Assembly (NCBI GenBank): GCA_025454955.1
Contig: JALONL010000008.1
Location: forward strand, 236,677-300,676
Length of the DNA stretch: 64,000 nucleotides
Reading direction: 5' to 3'
Origin: Bacteroidia bacterium
GTDB taxonomy: Bacteria > Bacteroidota > Bacteroidia > Palsa-965
Position numbers and translations under genes: made by a program. The first letter of the stretch is position 1, and each line of letters starts with the position of its first letter. The notes beneath the pieces are model-generated. The model was not told the DNA's origin, did no database searches, and was given only the letters and a program-made list of their open reading frames with translations. Shown one piece after another: positions 29,201 to 37,851 of the stretch.

Positions 29201-30489
29201 ATATAGACGTACTCTCTGGCCCGGTGCTCAGTCTCACGCCGTCAAGGGGCAGTGTTTGTATAAACGGTATTGATACCCTTACAAGGTCGGCTGTAAATGC
29301 CTCAAGCACAACCTTCAGTGTTGTTAGTGGAAATCCCGTATTAATAGGAAGTAACGGTAATCAATTATACTATTCTTTCACAAACACAACCACATTTCGC
29401 TATACCGCAGTTTCAGCAACAGGTTGTACAGATACTGTACTAACTACAGTTACTGTTTTGCCTGTTGCGCCTGTAATTGTAAGTGATAATCTGAATAACG
29501 AAACATTTTATAACACCTGTGTCGGTTTCGATACGTTGCTTCTTAGTACAAATTATCCCAATGCTTCTGTAACATGGAATCCATTTGGTATTACCGCGCC
29601 TAACATGCAGTTGATTACAGCGGATACAGTTGTTGAGGTGTTTGTTGAAGTTACAGATACCACCGGATGTACAGCAAATGGATATTACCGTTACAATTAT
29701 CAGTCGTTTGATGATTTTGTGTATACACTTACACCTGGCACAAATATTTGCCAGTATCAGGGAGTTGAGTTGAATGTTCCCGGATTTTTTGCAGGATCAC
29801 TGGTAATTAATAATGAGGAAATTGGTGTTGCGAGTTATACGTTCTACGGATATGAAAGCGACTTCAATATTGAATTTAGTCTCGTACTCAGCGGTTGTAA
29901 CGATACACAAACCGTAATAATTCCAATAGATGTAGTGCAGCCACCGGCCAATCTTAACCTGAGTTTGCCTTTCGATACCCTTTGCAGCGACTCCTCCCAA
30001 TCCATTTTACTCTCTGATTTTGCTGTACCTGCAGGCGGCGTGTTTTATTATTCCGGCCCGCAAACCGCATACACACTGCAACCAATTGACACACTAAATC
30101 CTAACGCATTGCTGGCTGGTGAATATGTGGTAAACTATTTTTATTTTGTATTTACAGACAGTACCGAAACCCTGAGTTGTGATTTTCTTGCTGCAGATAC
30201 ATTTTATGTGGTCGGTTGCAATCCCGCTCCGCGCCTCCTGCATGAACAAACCAATATCGGTGTGATGATTGCCCCGAATCCCACCGAAGGTACAACCCGC
30301 GTTACACTGAGCGAAGTATCCGGCAAGGGAGCGTGGTATTTGTATGATAATCTGGGACAAATTATTCGCACAGCCCCGCTGGTAATGAACAGTTTTGAAA
30401 TAGACATGAGTGGTTTACCTTCAGGAGTATATCAACTCATTATCTCAGACAATGGACACCTTTACACCGAAAAACTGATCCGTAATTAA
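23218..30489 (+). CDS. Giant T9SS-secreted repeat adhesin
   Basis: 2423 residues from the ATG at 23218, where a signal peptide begins (FTKLLLAGSLAISFVPLSAQ). Residues ~50-490 carry SBBP-type propeller repeats ('AADNAGNYVITGSFSGTLTLG', 'GGDDIYIAKFNA'). About 13 Ig/PKD-like repeats of ~73 residues follow, each ending 'TTTYTVTGT'. A Cys-containing, less regular region has two more such repeats, and the C-terminus is a T9SS type A sorting domain ('VMIAPNPTEGTTRVTL', 'GVYQLIISDNGHLYTEKLIRN'). It is probably a surface or biofilm adhesin. A ~657-bp block is duplicated internally. It ends in a strong terminator. Confidence 0.92.
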   Translation: MKSFTKLLLAGSLAISFVPLSAQLNLTLRPDTIVCPGTDVKLNSQVTYPQTELSVSSLVVAGSAANNTINGIAADNAGNYVITGSFSGTLTLGNTTLTSAGGDDIYIAKFNASHILQWAVRSGGVNNEAGKAIAIDASNNIYVTGYFGSSSITLGAATLSNASQTPGVNDIFVTRLNPNTGATVWAQKAGGPNNDNVNAIFTNNSGVWLTGAFTGSAAFNTGTVIAIGGTADQDYFVCRYAASNGGFNWVRRAGGSGADEGFDLVADGAGNLTVTGKYAGSVQFGTTAAHAVTSVNGTFDVFSARYNNSGTLQWVRSAGGPGADEGKAITMDGGGSLYVMASTGASSLFTGVQFTAPANIVACYATSGTQIYARKAIEINNGSVNVKAFRKNPLSNQIIAVGDITGTTNTSVLFGEQYINGISGSRNAFTANFDIQLNNLSAQISSAPDAVSEDVSFNPSNGLCHIAGTFTGNLGLGNLSVTGLGGTDGFVSKLNNTTVAPPVYSWSPSNLIFPSNISSPVHVGATTETTFTLTVTAGSESVSGEVTIGVFPVFADAGSDQSICIGSSALLQANGGISYSWQPAAGLNDPNSATPTATPVTTTTYTLTANGFGCSTTDQVVISVLQNPVINISPSSPVICAGNSVTLTASGASGYVWAHSGSTTASVTVAPVTTTTYTVTGTSSGNCSTTRTITVVVNPNPVVAINSSPSSTICSGSSATLTASGAASYIWSPSNLTTASITVSPTSNTTYTVTGTQNGCNATATRTITVASNPTISTSASISSICPGATTVLSASGASTYSWQPGNLSGSVVQVNPTSTTTYTVTGTNTAGCSRTATRTITVKQLPSVSISANRTAVCVGQSVTLTASGANSYVWQPGNLTGATRTFTPAATTTYTVTGTTNGCSSTQTIIITVGTPPAVLISASPNGAVCTGSPVLLSASGAVSYTWMPGNLSGSSITVNPASTTTYTVTGNNNGCIATSTRTVVVNNLPVINAQASPATLCFGTPTVLSASGADNYTWQPGNLTGNGISVTPLTTTTYTVTGTNTVTGCSGTQTIAVTVNNSFNVSITASDTIICSGESVTLTGSGATNYVWLPENNTGSTQTFSPNLTTTYTVIGSTGSCTDTATVDIVVNSLPVVSITPSSSVVCPGSQATLTASGASVYSWQPGNQTGSTYTVFPTVNSTYTLTGTDINGCTSTGTASIGIQSVPVINAQASPATVCFGTPTVLSASGADTYTWQPGNLTGNGISVTPLTTTTYTVTGTNTVTGCSGTQTITVTVDNAFNVSIAATDTIICSGESVTLTGSGATNYVWLPENTTGATQTFSPNSTTTYTVIGSTGSCTDTATVAIVVNSLPVVSITPSSSVICQGSQATLTASGAASYTWQPGNLSGSAVSVSPTVNSTYTLTGTDINGCTSTSTTFVGVQNPPPPVVIFQSPSNAAVCEGTSITLTAPWQSASTYNWQPGNLSGQSVSVSPADTTVYTVTRITNGVCISTATVQVNILPKPELFISAADTQACPGTTDTLFFSGSNYTSINFYYSLNGSGQAVTNNFYPAYIYYNSPQGTNYYAIATSANGCRDTATFIYAVAPESSIMVREITTNENFYYSCTNDTITVQVTSSNGNALWEWDNDTSLIKTIILADTFAIYYVSTTDTFGCTASSAFYGGTLNADVQEFYINADTTAICPQSVVNISHIDNTYMYEIVWLPNGSSVTEPVYSNYLDVYVGAVPETITVRIVPYICPDDTAWKTIILRPNIPAGGLVPSIVLPFDTICNDTASVVFLPPLTQTNAIYFLRSLNVTPFTDSVISNGIIDVQQLTPGMYALFCKQTFTAADSINICEYYTGDDFWVFDCFDLQLTASSDTVCAGDSITLTASGTGSYRWLPSLQTGPQLTVAPNTTTTYSVIGTEQDGDEDTLSVTIVVNPLPVITAFGPTSAECSGSPVQIHATGADNYTWMPGNLTGDTVIVTPENNQRTFIVTGSDANGCISSDSLNIDVLSGPVLSLTPSRGSVCINGIDTLTRSAVNASSTTFSVVSGNPVLIGSNGNQLYYSFTNTTTFRYTAVSATGCTDTVLTTVTVLPVAPVIVSDNLNNETFYNTCVGFDTLLLSTNYPNASVTWNPFGITAPNMQLITADTVVEVFVEVTDTTGCTANGYYRYNYQSFDDFVYTLTPGTNICQYQGVELNVPGFFAGSLVINNEEIGVASYTFYGYESDFNIEFSLVLSGCNDTQTVIIPIDVVQPPANLNLSLPFDTLCSDSSQSILLSDFAVPAGGVFYYSGPQTAYTLQPIDTLNPNALLAGEYVVNYFYFVFTDSTETLSCDFLAADTFYVVGCNPAPRLLHEQTNIGVMIAPNPTEGTTRVTLSEVSGKGAWYLYDNLGQIIRTAPLVMNSFEIDMSGLPSGVYQLIISDNGHLYTEKLIRN
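26189..27502 (+). repeat. Internal 657-bp tandem duplication in the adhesin
   Basis: Copies at about 26189-26845 and 26846-27502 align with no frame change (219 codons, three 73-residue Ig-like units). Long stretches are base-identical, for instance from CCGGTAATTAATGCACAGGC at 26191 and 26848. The first third is most alike; the last third has diverged more. Confidence 0.9.
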
Positions 30490-30512
30490 ATTGGGTCTAA
30501 GTCTGTGGGGAT

Positions 30513-30559
30513 AAAAAACAGAGGCTGTCTCAAAAAATCGAGACAGCCTCTGTTTTTTT
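30513..30559 (+). terminator. Intrinsic terminator of the adhesin gene
   Basis: AACAGAGGCTGTCTC pairs with GAGACAGCCTCTGTT around an eight-base loop, with A6 on the left and T7 on the right. It is a strong, probably bidirectional, terminator 24 bases after the stop. Confidence 0.92.
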
Positions 30560-30599
30560 GGAGCTGATGGAGTTAAAATCATTTACATGATTTTAGTTT

Positions 30600-31130
30600 T
30601 CGTTTTGAATATTTCATTGACAGTGATATAATGAAGGAAGTTTACTTCTTTCAACAATATTATCCCGGAATCTGAACTTAGTTAAAAGCCAGGACATGGA
30701 TTTCTCGTAAGAAAAAACGCCGCCGCCCCGCCTCCGCCTCCGCCTCGGCTCCGCTCGGCGTGACGGGGAATGGTGGTTTTTAATTTGAGTTGTTGTTTTG
30801 TATTAAGTATTTCGTTGATAAAAAGGTTTGATGAAGGAAGTAAACTTCCTTCAAAAATATTATCCCGGAATCTGAGCTTAGTTAAAAGCCAGGACATGGA
30901 TTTCTCGTAAGAAAAAAACGCCACCCGCTCCGCCTCCGCCTCGGCTCCGCTCGGCGTGACGGGGAATGGTGGTTTTTAATTTGAGTTTTTTTTGTATTAA
31001 GTATTTCGTTAACAAAAAGGGTTTCTGAAGGAAGTTTACTTCCTTCAAAAATCACATCCCGGAATCTGAACTTAGTTAAAAGCTAAGACAGGGATTTGTA
31101 GCAGAAATAATAACACACATCCGCCCGTCA
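30600..31130. repeat. Three tandem ~195-200-bp non-coding repeats
   Basis: The core palindrome GAAGGAAGTTTACTTCCTTC, or a variant, begins at 30633, 30833 and 31027. Each copy is followed by TCCCGGAATCTGARCTTAGT and TAAAAGCYARGACATGGATT. The first two then carry CGGCTCCGCTCGGCGTGACG and a shared A+T-rich end. The third diverges after about 80 bases and ends in another GAGCGGAGCCGAG motif near 31138. No protein-coding potential; the 0.67-kb space between the adhesin and the PNGase gene is filled by these units. Confidence 0.85.
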
Positions 31131-31158
31131 AGTCGAGCGGAGCCGAGACTAGATGGGC

Positions 31159-33096
31159 TTACTCCCCCACCATCACCCGCTGCGAAATCACAAAATCCTC
31201 CCCCACAATTTTCACAAAATACATCCCGCCGGCATTACCGCCAAGATCAATCTGCAACTGCGAGTTACTGAACGCACTGCGCTGCGCATGCACCAACCGT
31301 CCGGTAGCATCAAACACGTCCACATTTACCGGCGCATTGGGCGCATTACTGAGCGCAATGGTAAACTGTCCGTTGGTGGAAGGATTGGGATAAATATCAG
31401 CAATGATTTGTGCGGCGTTGGGTTCGGGTACGCTGTTTACAATGCCTACGGTGAAACTGTAGTCGATAATGGAACCGAAATCGGCGGGGAAACTGCGTAT
31501 TACACCTCCGTTCGACACACGACGCAGGCGCGAATAGCCCGAACCGCCCTGCGAGTTGGCCCAGAACGAAAGTCCGTCGCCGCCGAAAGGATCCATGTCG
31601 TGGATGCGTAAACGGTAGCAGCCGGGCTGCAGGTTGAATGTGTCGCGGTACGTGGTGTTGTTGGTCATGGTGCCCAATGCGCGGCTGAATACCACATTGC
31701 CGGTGCCGTCGAGAAGCTGGTAACTGTTTTCCTGGGCGCTTTCGTTGTTGGTGCGGAGTTCGAGGTAAATGGATGTTTCCCAGAAACCCTGCACGGCGTT
31801 GCTCATGGAGGTAATGGTGTCGTCGTGGTTGTATTGGTCGGCACCGCCGTTTACGGTGGTAATCCACGCTTTAAATGCACCACCGCCTGCGGGTGGAATA
31901 ATTACGCCGCCAAGATCAACCGTGTCAACCGCATTGGTAGCCAGATTGCCGCTCCAGTTGTAGGTAAACACCGGCCCGCCTGTAAAGCCGTAGCTGATGG
32001 TGGCCGTAGTAAGTGCATTACCTCCGTTGTTGCGCAGAATAATTACCGGCGACGAACAAATCGGATTCATACGGCCAAATTCGTACTTCGTGCTGGGGCG
32101 CATCACTTCGTCTATACCGGCATCGTTGGCGTTCGACGGGGCACCGTATTCGAAAAGATAACTCGTAAATACTTCGTTGGCCTGCCCGTTGCCCGAATAC
32201 GGTTCCATGTCCACATTAATTACATGCGTGGAACCCGGCGTCACCGCAAACTGCCAGTGATTGGGATTGACCATAGCCCCCGGACACCAGTTTCCGCGAT
32301 CGTACACCCACGTACCGCCCTGCGGAAACAATGCATTGTGTCCGCATTTGCGCCAGCGCTGAAAGCGTTCCACGTTTACACCATCAATAAACAGGTCGCG
32401 GTATTTGTCGCAAAACTCCGAGCAGTATTGAGCATCGGCACCGTGGCCGGTGTGGTTCATGCGTACTTTGGCCACCTGCGTGTTGGGGCCCATGGTTACG
32501 GTATCGGGCGTGAGCACAGTTTCGACAGAAGGATTACCGCCGTATGTACCGCCGTTTTGCAGCAATATCTGATAGCCAAGCGGAGGCAAAACGGGTGTGC
32601 CTTCCACGAGTTGAAAATCGAGTGTTACAATCCAGCCGCGGCCCACGTTGGTTTCGTAGCCGGTGTGCTGGTAGCCAATTTCCACCGAATCGTGCAGGAG
32701 CATGGCAAAATCGGTAATGTCTATTTCCCAGCCAAAACGCCAGGTGCCGGTAAATGTATTTCCGTAGGGCGTAATGAAACGAACCAGTTCGAGATCGAGC
32801 GAGGGTTGGTTTACACCGCCTTTGCGGCGCATCATTACACGGTCAATGTAATCCCACTCGCCGCAGTTCTGGTTGGTGGGACAACGCATTTGCAGCGATA
32901 CCAGCACCTTGCGGTAGTTCATGCTCTGAGCGGGAAAAACGGCCCACACGGGATATTCGTTCGAACCCGTGTTGGGGTTGGTCACCACCAGCATCTGGTT
33001 GTGCGTGGTTACGTGTGTGGTATCGCCGGGAGCGGCTTGCAGTTGGCCACAGGTAAGCAGACTTGCGGCGGCAATAATTAAACGGATGAGTTTCAT
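31159..33096 (-). CDS. PNGase F-like peptide-N-glycosidase with T9SS sorting domain
   Basis: 645 residues from the ATG at 33096 (MKLIRLIIAAASLLTCGQLQA signal peptide). The two-lobed PNGase F-type module spans about residues 30-330: 'NQNCGEWDYIDRVMM' contains the region of the catalytic aspartate in PNGase F, and 'LVRFITPYG...WEIDITDFAMLLHD' is family-typical. CARDB- and cleaved-adhesin-like regions follow, then a type A sorting domain ('DIYPNPSTNGQFTIALS', 'GMYFVKIVGE'). It would remove N-glycans from glycoproteins outside the cell. It is divergent from an M1 peptidase that is also T9SS-targeted. Confidence 0.88.
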   Translation of the reverse strand: MKLIRLIIAAASLLTCGQLQAAPGDTTHVTTHNQMLVVTNPNTGSNEYPVWAVFPAQSMNYRKVLVSLQMRCPTNQNCGEWDYIDRVMMRRKGGVNQPSLDLELVRFITPYGNTFTGTWRFGWEIDITDFAMLLHDSVEIGYQHTGYETNVGRGWIVTLDFQLVEGTPVLPPLGYQILLQNGGTYGGNPSVETVLTPDTVTMGPNTQVAKVRMNHTGHGADAQYCSEFCDKYRDLFIDGVNVERFQRWRKCGHNALFPQGGTWVYDRGNWCPGAMVNPNHWQFAVTPGSTHVINVDMEPYSGNGQANEVFTSYLFEYGAPSNANDAGIDEVMRPSTKYEFGRMNPICSSPVIILRNNGGNALTTATISYGFTGGPVFTYNWSGNLATNAVDTVDLGGVIIPPAGGGAFKAWITTVNGGADQYNHDDTITSMSNAVQGFWETSIYLELRTNNESAQENSYQLLDGTGNVVFSRALGTMTNNTTYRDTFNLQPGCYRLRIHDMDPFGGDGLSFWANSQGGSGYSRLRRVSNGGVIRSFPADFGSIIDYSFTVGIVNSVPEPNAAQIIADIYPNPSTNGQFTIALSNAPNAPVNVDVFDATGRLVHAQRSAFSNSQLQIDLGGNAGGMYFVKIVGEDFVISQRVMVGE

Positions 33097-33204
33097 GTGT
33101 GTTGGTTTAAGCGTTGCTAAATATAGCAAAATATCTAAATCGAATCAGATACTAGTGTTAAATTCTAAGGAATCTGTATCTTTAAGCAAAGCACGAAACG
33201 AAAT

Positions 33205-35640
33205 ATGCGCCTACTTACTTTACTTGCCATACTGCTGTCGTTTACCGCAGCGGCTCAGCGTCCGCACACCTGCCAGCAACTGCGTCAGGCAGCCCGAATG
33301 CCTTCCTCCTTTTCATCGGTCAATACCAATTCGCGCAGCGATACCATTGATATTCTCAATTACACCATCCGGTTAAACATTACCGATTTTACCAACCAGC
33401 AAATTGGCGGCAACACTTCGGTACGTTTCGCCGCGCGCATGAACAATGTGAGCCTGCTTCCGCTCGATCTGCTCGAACTAACAGTCGATTCGGTGACACA
33501 TGCCAGCGGCGCACTCGGCTACACTTACAACGATACGCTGCTGCGCATTACGCTTCCTGCCGCAATGAACATTGGCGATACTTCGGAAGTAACCGTGTGG
33601 TATCACGGCAATCCCGAAACCGATGCTTCTGGCTGGGGCGGATTTTATTTCATGAGTGGCTATGCGTTCAACCTCGGCGTGGGTTTCGATGCCGATCCGC
33701 ATAACTACGGACGTGTGTGGCATCCGTGCTTTGATAATTTCGTGGAACGTGCCACCTATCGTTTCGAAATTGCCACCAACAACAGCCGTGTGGCCTACTG
33801 CAACGGCATATTGGTAAACGATACCACCGATGCAAACGGCCTGCGCACACGCACCTGGGTAATGAACCAGACCATTCCCACCTACCTTGCTTCGGTAGCA
33901 GTAGCACCCTACACACAGGTAAACTGGCAACATACGGGTGTAAACGGCACAATTCCCATTCGCCTCGTGGCTTTGCCGGCCGATACCACGCCCATGAAAA
34001 ATTCGTTTGTGAATTTGCCGGAGTGTATTGATGCGTTTGAAGACATGTATGCACCGCACCCGTTCAGTGGCATTGGCTATTGCTTGGTGCCGTTCAGCAG
34101 CGGGGCCATGGAACATGCCACCAATATTGCCTATCCGCGTCTGGCTGCCAACGGTTCGCTTACGTATGAAGCCGTGCTCATGGCTCACGAGTTTGCACAC
34201 CACTGGTGGGGCGATCTGGCCACCTGCCGCACTGCCGAAGACATGTGGCTCAACGAAGGCTGGGCTACATACTCCGGCTATGTGTTCCGCGAATACGTGT
34301 ATGGTTACGACGATTACCAGCAGGGCATCAGCGAAAATCACGACGATATTATTCACTACGTGCATCTGCGCGAGGGCGGCTACCGTGCGGTTTCGGGCGT
34401 ACCGCACAACTATACCTACGGCGATCATGTGTATCTCAAAGGAGCCGATGTGGCGCATACACTGCGCGGCTACATGGGCGATTCGCTGTTTAAGGTGGGG
34501 TTGAATTATCATCTTTCGCAAAGCCAGTTTACAGATGTAAGCAGCGAAGATTTCCGCGATAACCTCATTGCGGCCACCGGACTAACTTACCTCAACGACT
34601 TCTTCAACGACTGGGTTTTCAATCCCGGCTTCCCGCATTTCAGCATCGACTCGGTGCAGTACAGTGGTGCGCCGCCCTTTGTGAATTCGCGCGTGTATGT
34701 GAAACAAAAGCTACGCGGGGCACCAAATTATTATACCAATGTTCCGCTTGAGGTAACGTTCTTTGGCGCGGCCGGAGAAACATATACAGGATATTTGTTT
34801 CTGAACGGCGTGACTACAAATGTAAACTACACAGTGCCTTTTCAGCCGGTGTACGCAGCCATCGACTATGCAAACAAACTCAGTGATGCCACGAGTGAGG
34901 ACAGCAAGGAAATTTCCACCACCGGTGCGCACAACTTTCCGCTGGGTCGTATAAACCTTACCGTAACCGCAGCACCCGACACAGCCCTGGTACACATTAT
35001 ACACAATTGGGCCGCACCCGATGCGATGCAGAACAATCCCAACAATTATCGTCTCGGCCAGGGCCGCTACTTCACCGTGGGCGGCGTATGGCCTGCAGGC
35101 TTCAGCACCGATGCACGCATGTATTACGACGGCCGCCAGTCGTCGCTCAGCGGCCCCGCCGGCTGGTTCGACAACGACCTCATGCCCGTAAACGGCGACA
35201 GTGTAATACTCCTCTACCGCCCTAGCGCCGCCCACGAGTGGCAGGAATTCCCGCGCTACACCAAAACGCGCATCGGCTCCGCAGCCACGTCAAAATACGG
35301 CTACTTCGACATCGACTCACTCGTACCCGGCGAATACTGTTATGCCAACGGCGTTTCATCTGTACTCATCGCCGTGGAGGAAGCACCCGCGCAGGCATTT
35401 ATTTCGCACCTCAGCATTTATCCCAACCCTGCCAGCCAGCAAGCCACACTAAGCTGGCCCGAAAGCATTCAAAACGGCACGCTTATGGTGACTGACGGAT
35501 TAGGCCGTGTGGTGCTGGAGCAACAGGTAAACGGTAATCAGTTAATGCTCAACACCACAGCGTGGAATACCGGGTTTTATGAAGTGCAGGTGCGGAAAGA
35601 CGGGAAGTTGATGGCGCGGAATCGGTTGGTGGTGGAGTGA
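33205..35640 (+). CDS. M1-family aminopeptidase with T9SS sorting domain
   Basis: An 811-residue secreted protein with signal peptide LLTLLAILLSFTAAAQ. The M1 gluzincin site is HEFAH (His328, Glu329, His332) with Glu351 in LNEGW. The substrate motif GAMEN appears as GAMEH. The C-terminal part ends in a type A sorting domain ('LSIYPNPASQQATLSW', 'GFYEVQVRKDGKLMARNRLVVE'). A near-consensus -7 box TATCTTTA is at 33177-33184. With the divergent PNGase F-like gene it could digest glycoproteins: one removes glycans, the other trims peptides. The last ~100 bases switch to G/T-rich codons. Confidence 0.92.
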   Translation: MRLLTLLAILLSFTAAAQRPHTCQQLRQAARMPSSFSSVNTNSRSDTIDILNYTIRLNITDFTNQQIGGNTSVRFAARMNNVSLLPLDLLELTVDSVTHASGALGYTYNDTLLRITLPAAMNIGDTSEVTVWYHGNPETDASGWGGFYFMSGYAFNLGVGFDADPHNYGRVWHPCFDNFVERATYRFEIATNNSRVAYCNGILVNDTTDANGLRTRTWVMNQTIPTYLASVAVAPYTQVNWQHTGVNGTIPIRLVALPADTTPMKNSFVNLPECIDAFEDMYAPHPFSGIGYCLVPFSSGAMEHATNIAYPRLAANGSLTYEAVLMAHEFAHHWWGDLATCRTAEDMWLNEGWATYSGYVFREYVYGYDDYQQGISENHDDIIHYVHLREGGYRAVSGVPHNYTYGDHVYLKGADVAHTLRGYMGDSLFKVGLNYHLSQSQFTDVSSEDFRDNLIAATGLTYLNDFFNDWVFNPGFPHFSIDSVQYSGAPPFVNSRVYVKQKLRGAPNYYTNVPLEVTFFGAAGETYTGYLFLNGVTTNVNYTVPFQPVYAAIDYANKLSDATSEDSKEISTTGAHNFPLGRINLTVTAAPDTALVHIIHNWAAPDAMQNNPNNYRLGQGRYFTVGGVWPAGFSTDARMYYDGRQSSLSGPAGWFDNDLMPVNGDSVILLYRPSAAHEWQEFPRYTKTRIGSAATSKYGYFDIDSLVPGEYCYANGVSSVLIAVEEAPAQAFISHLSIYPNPASQQATLSWPESIQNGTLMVTDGLGRVVLEQQVNGNQLMLNTTAWNTGFYEVQVRKDGKLMARNRLVVE

Positions 35641-35703
35641 GAAATAAACTATAATATTTCAATCATCTTTTAAAACAAAACATTTCATTAATTTTTGGCA
35701 GTA

Positions 35704-36819
35704 ATGGACAGAAAAAAGAAACGAATTAAATTTGATCGACTATCAAAAAAAATATTATTTGTATCTCTCATACTAATTATCATCGCATTTATATCACCTA
35801 TAATTTTCACTAAAATTCATACAGGAATAGAGTTCAATGGCTATACAGGAGTAATTGGAGATACAATTGGTGGTATAATGAATCCATTTATTGCAATCGC
35901 TGGTATTCTTGTAACATTTTTAGCATTTTACATACAATTTGAAGCGAATAAACAACAGAGAATACTATTCAGAAAAGAATTTAATCAAAATAAAAAAGCA
36001 CTTATTCATAGTAAATTTGAAAATCAATTTTATGAAATGCTAAGGCTTCACAAAGAGAACGTTAATGAGATATCAATAACTGAAACAATTAATTATATAA
36101 AACGTGGGAGAAATTCCGGGCATAGTTCAATTACGACAGATAAAATCTATAATGTCATTAGTGGAAGAGAGGTATTTCAATACTTTAAAGTTGAATTTGA
36201 AATTCTATTTTATTTAGCTAAAACTAATTGCGTGAGTCGCGAACCTAAGATATGGGTTAATGAGGCATATGCTGTATTTTTTCATGGATTACAAAACGAT
36301 AATATTAATAAAAATGTTTTTTTTCAAAAAGTATCTAAAGAGAAAGAAAATCACTATGAAGATGGATTTGGTGAAACCAAATATTTGAAAATTGGCAATA
36401 AAAAAACTCGATTAGAACTTAGATTTGATATATTTAATGGACACTCCTCTCAACTTGCTCATTATTATAGACACCTTTTTCAAACAGTAAAATATATTAC
36501 CAAACAAAGTGATGATTTAATAACTTACGAAGAAAAAAGAAATTATTTAAGAATTCTTAGATCCCAATTATCTAATGAGGAACAAGCTATGTTATTCTAT
36601 AATTGGCTATCAGGCTTTGGGAAAAATTGGGAAAATAATTCAAACAAGTTTTTTACTGACTATAGAATGATTCATAATATTTATCAGGAACTTATTGTAG
36701 ATGAAATAGTTTTAGAATCAATATTTGATACTAACAGAAACTATTTGAAAGAAGAAAATCGTGAATTTGATCCATTATTTGAATATCAAGATTGGGAAAG
36801 AGATAAACTCGATAGTTAA
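35704..36819 (+). CDS. Putative phage abortive-infection membrane protein (PutAbiC-like)
   Basis: 371 residues from the ATG at 35704; a TTG three codons upstream is less likely. Two membrane segments (about 15-37 and 57-80) precede a cytoplasmic helical domain. It contains 'FENQFYEMLRLHKENVNEI', 'GHSSQLAHYYRHLFQTVKYI' and 'YLRILRSQLSNEEQAMLFYNWLSGFG', the conserved blocks of the putative phage abortive-infection family (PF16872-like). It would sense or respond to infection at the membrane; the mechanism is unknown. It is much more A+T-rich than its neighbours, consistent with horizontal transfer. An ADP-ribosylglycohydrolase gene follows 56 bases later. Confidence 0.8.
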   Translation: MDRKKKRIKFDRLSKKILFVSLILIIIAFISPIIFTKIHTGIEFNGYTGVIGDTIGGIMNPFIAIAGILVTFLAFYIQFEANKQQRILFRKEFNQNKKALIHSKFENQFYEMLRLHKENVNEISITETINYIKRGRNSGHSSITTDKIYNVISGREVFQYFKVEFEILFYLAKTNCVSREPKIWVNEAYAVFFHGLQNDNINKNVFFQKVSKEKENHYEDGFGETKYLKIGNKKTRLELRFDIFNGHSSQLAHYYRHLFQTVKYITKQSDDLITYEEKRNYLRILRSQLSNEEQAMLFYNWLSGFGKNWENNSNKFFTDYRMIHNIYQELIVDEIVLESIFDTNRNYLKEENREFDPLFEYQDWERDKLDS

Positions 36820-36875
36820 GCTTTTAATCCTAAAATTGACTTTAGCAATTCAAAGACTAATTCAATATGTATTAA

Positions 36876-37802
36876 ATGCCGAAAATTAAAAATCAGATCA
36901 GATTAGAAAACGCGCAAAAATCACTACTCGGTGTTTCCATAGGCGATGCCTTCGGAGATAGTTTTTTCGGCGATGAAGATAAAATTCTTGAGCAAATAGA
37001 TACCAGACAGATACCCAAATCAAGTTGGGAATTTACTGACGATACAGTAATGTCTATTGCCATTTTTGAGGAGCTGGAGAAAAGTGGTGAAATAGATCAG
37101 GACAGATTAATCAGAAAATTTTGTATTAACCACGATCTCGATCCAAAAAGAGGATACGGAGCCACGTTGAGAAAAAGTTTACGCGATATTCAGGCTGGTG
37201 CAAACTGGCGTGAGGTATCTGGAAATGTATTCGACGGACAAGGCTCGATGGGAAATGGGGCGGCAATGCGTGTTTGTCCGATTGGGGCATATTATTTCGA
37301 TGACCTCAAAAAAGCGAAAGAGTCAGCTATCAGATCGGCAGAAATTACACACGCCAATCATGAAGCCATTGCAGGTGCAATAGCCATTGCAATTGGAACT
37401 GCTTTTACGACACGAATGAAAATCGAAAATTCATTTTTGACATCTGACGAATTCATCGACAAAGTTGTAAATGAAGTTCCGGATAGTGATACCAGAGCAA
37501 AAATAGTAAAGTCAAAAAGTATCTCCTATAATTATCACATAGAAACCGTTACCAACATTCTTGGTAACGGAAAAAACATGCTGGCACAAGACACCGTACC
37601 CTTCGTTATCTGGTGCGCTTCCCATAATCTTAACAACTTTGAAGACGGCTTGTGGAAAGCTGTTTCGGCTTTGGGAGATAGAGATACTATTTGCGCGATG
37701 GTAGGTGGTATGCTAATTATGTCGGCATACGAAAATACGATCCCTGATAATTGGATAAATGCAGTAGAAAAAATTGAGAATAGCCCATTCAGACATAGAT
37801 GA
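36876..37802 (+). CDS. ADP-ribosylglycohydrolase (DraG/ARH family)
   Basis: A 308-residue protein with the complete DraG-type motif set: 'GVSIGDAFGDSF' near the N-terminus, 'FTDDTVMSIA' (first metal site), 'GSMGNGAAMRVCPIG', 'ITHANHEAIAGAIA', and 'GDRDTICAMVGGMLI' (second metal site; the common form is GGDTDT). It should remove ADP-ribose from proteins, nucleic acids or small molecules using two Mg ions. A+T-rich composition and its place after a PutAbiC-like gene suggest a defence or anti-toxin role rather than nitrogenase control. The C-terminus 'NSPFRHR' ends somewhat early. Confidence 0.88.
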   Translation: MPKIKNQIRLENAQKSLLGVSIGDAFGDSFFGDEDKILEQIDTRQIPKSSWEFTDDTVMSIAIFEELEKSGEIDQDRLIRKFCINHDLDPKRGYGATLRKSLRDIQAGANWREVSGNVFDGQGSMGNGAAMRVCPIGAYYFDDLKKAKESAIRSAEITHANHEAIAGAIAIAIGTAFTTRMKIENSFLTSDEFIDKVVNEVPDSDTRAKIVKSKSISYNYHIETVTNILGNGKNMLAQDTVPFVIWCASHNLNNFEDGLWKAVSALGDRDTICAMVGGMLIMSAYENTIPDNWINAVEKIENSPFRHR

Positions 37803-37851
37803 TTTAAAATGTATTTTTTATCAATTTCACTATAAAATCTCATCACAAACT

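Noticed and set aside
37774..37851. 26-codon upstream extension of the small membrane protein at 37852
   Set aside because: It overlaps the end of the ADP-ribosylglycohydrolase gene and adds no recognisable sequence; the ATG at 37852 precedes the conserved-looking part.
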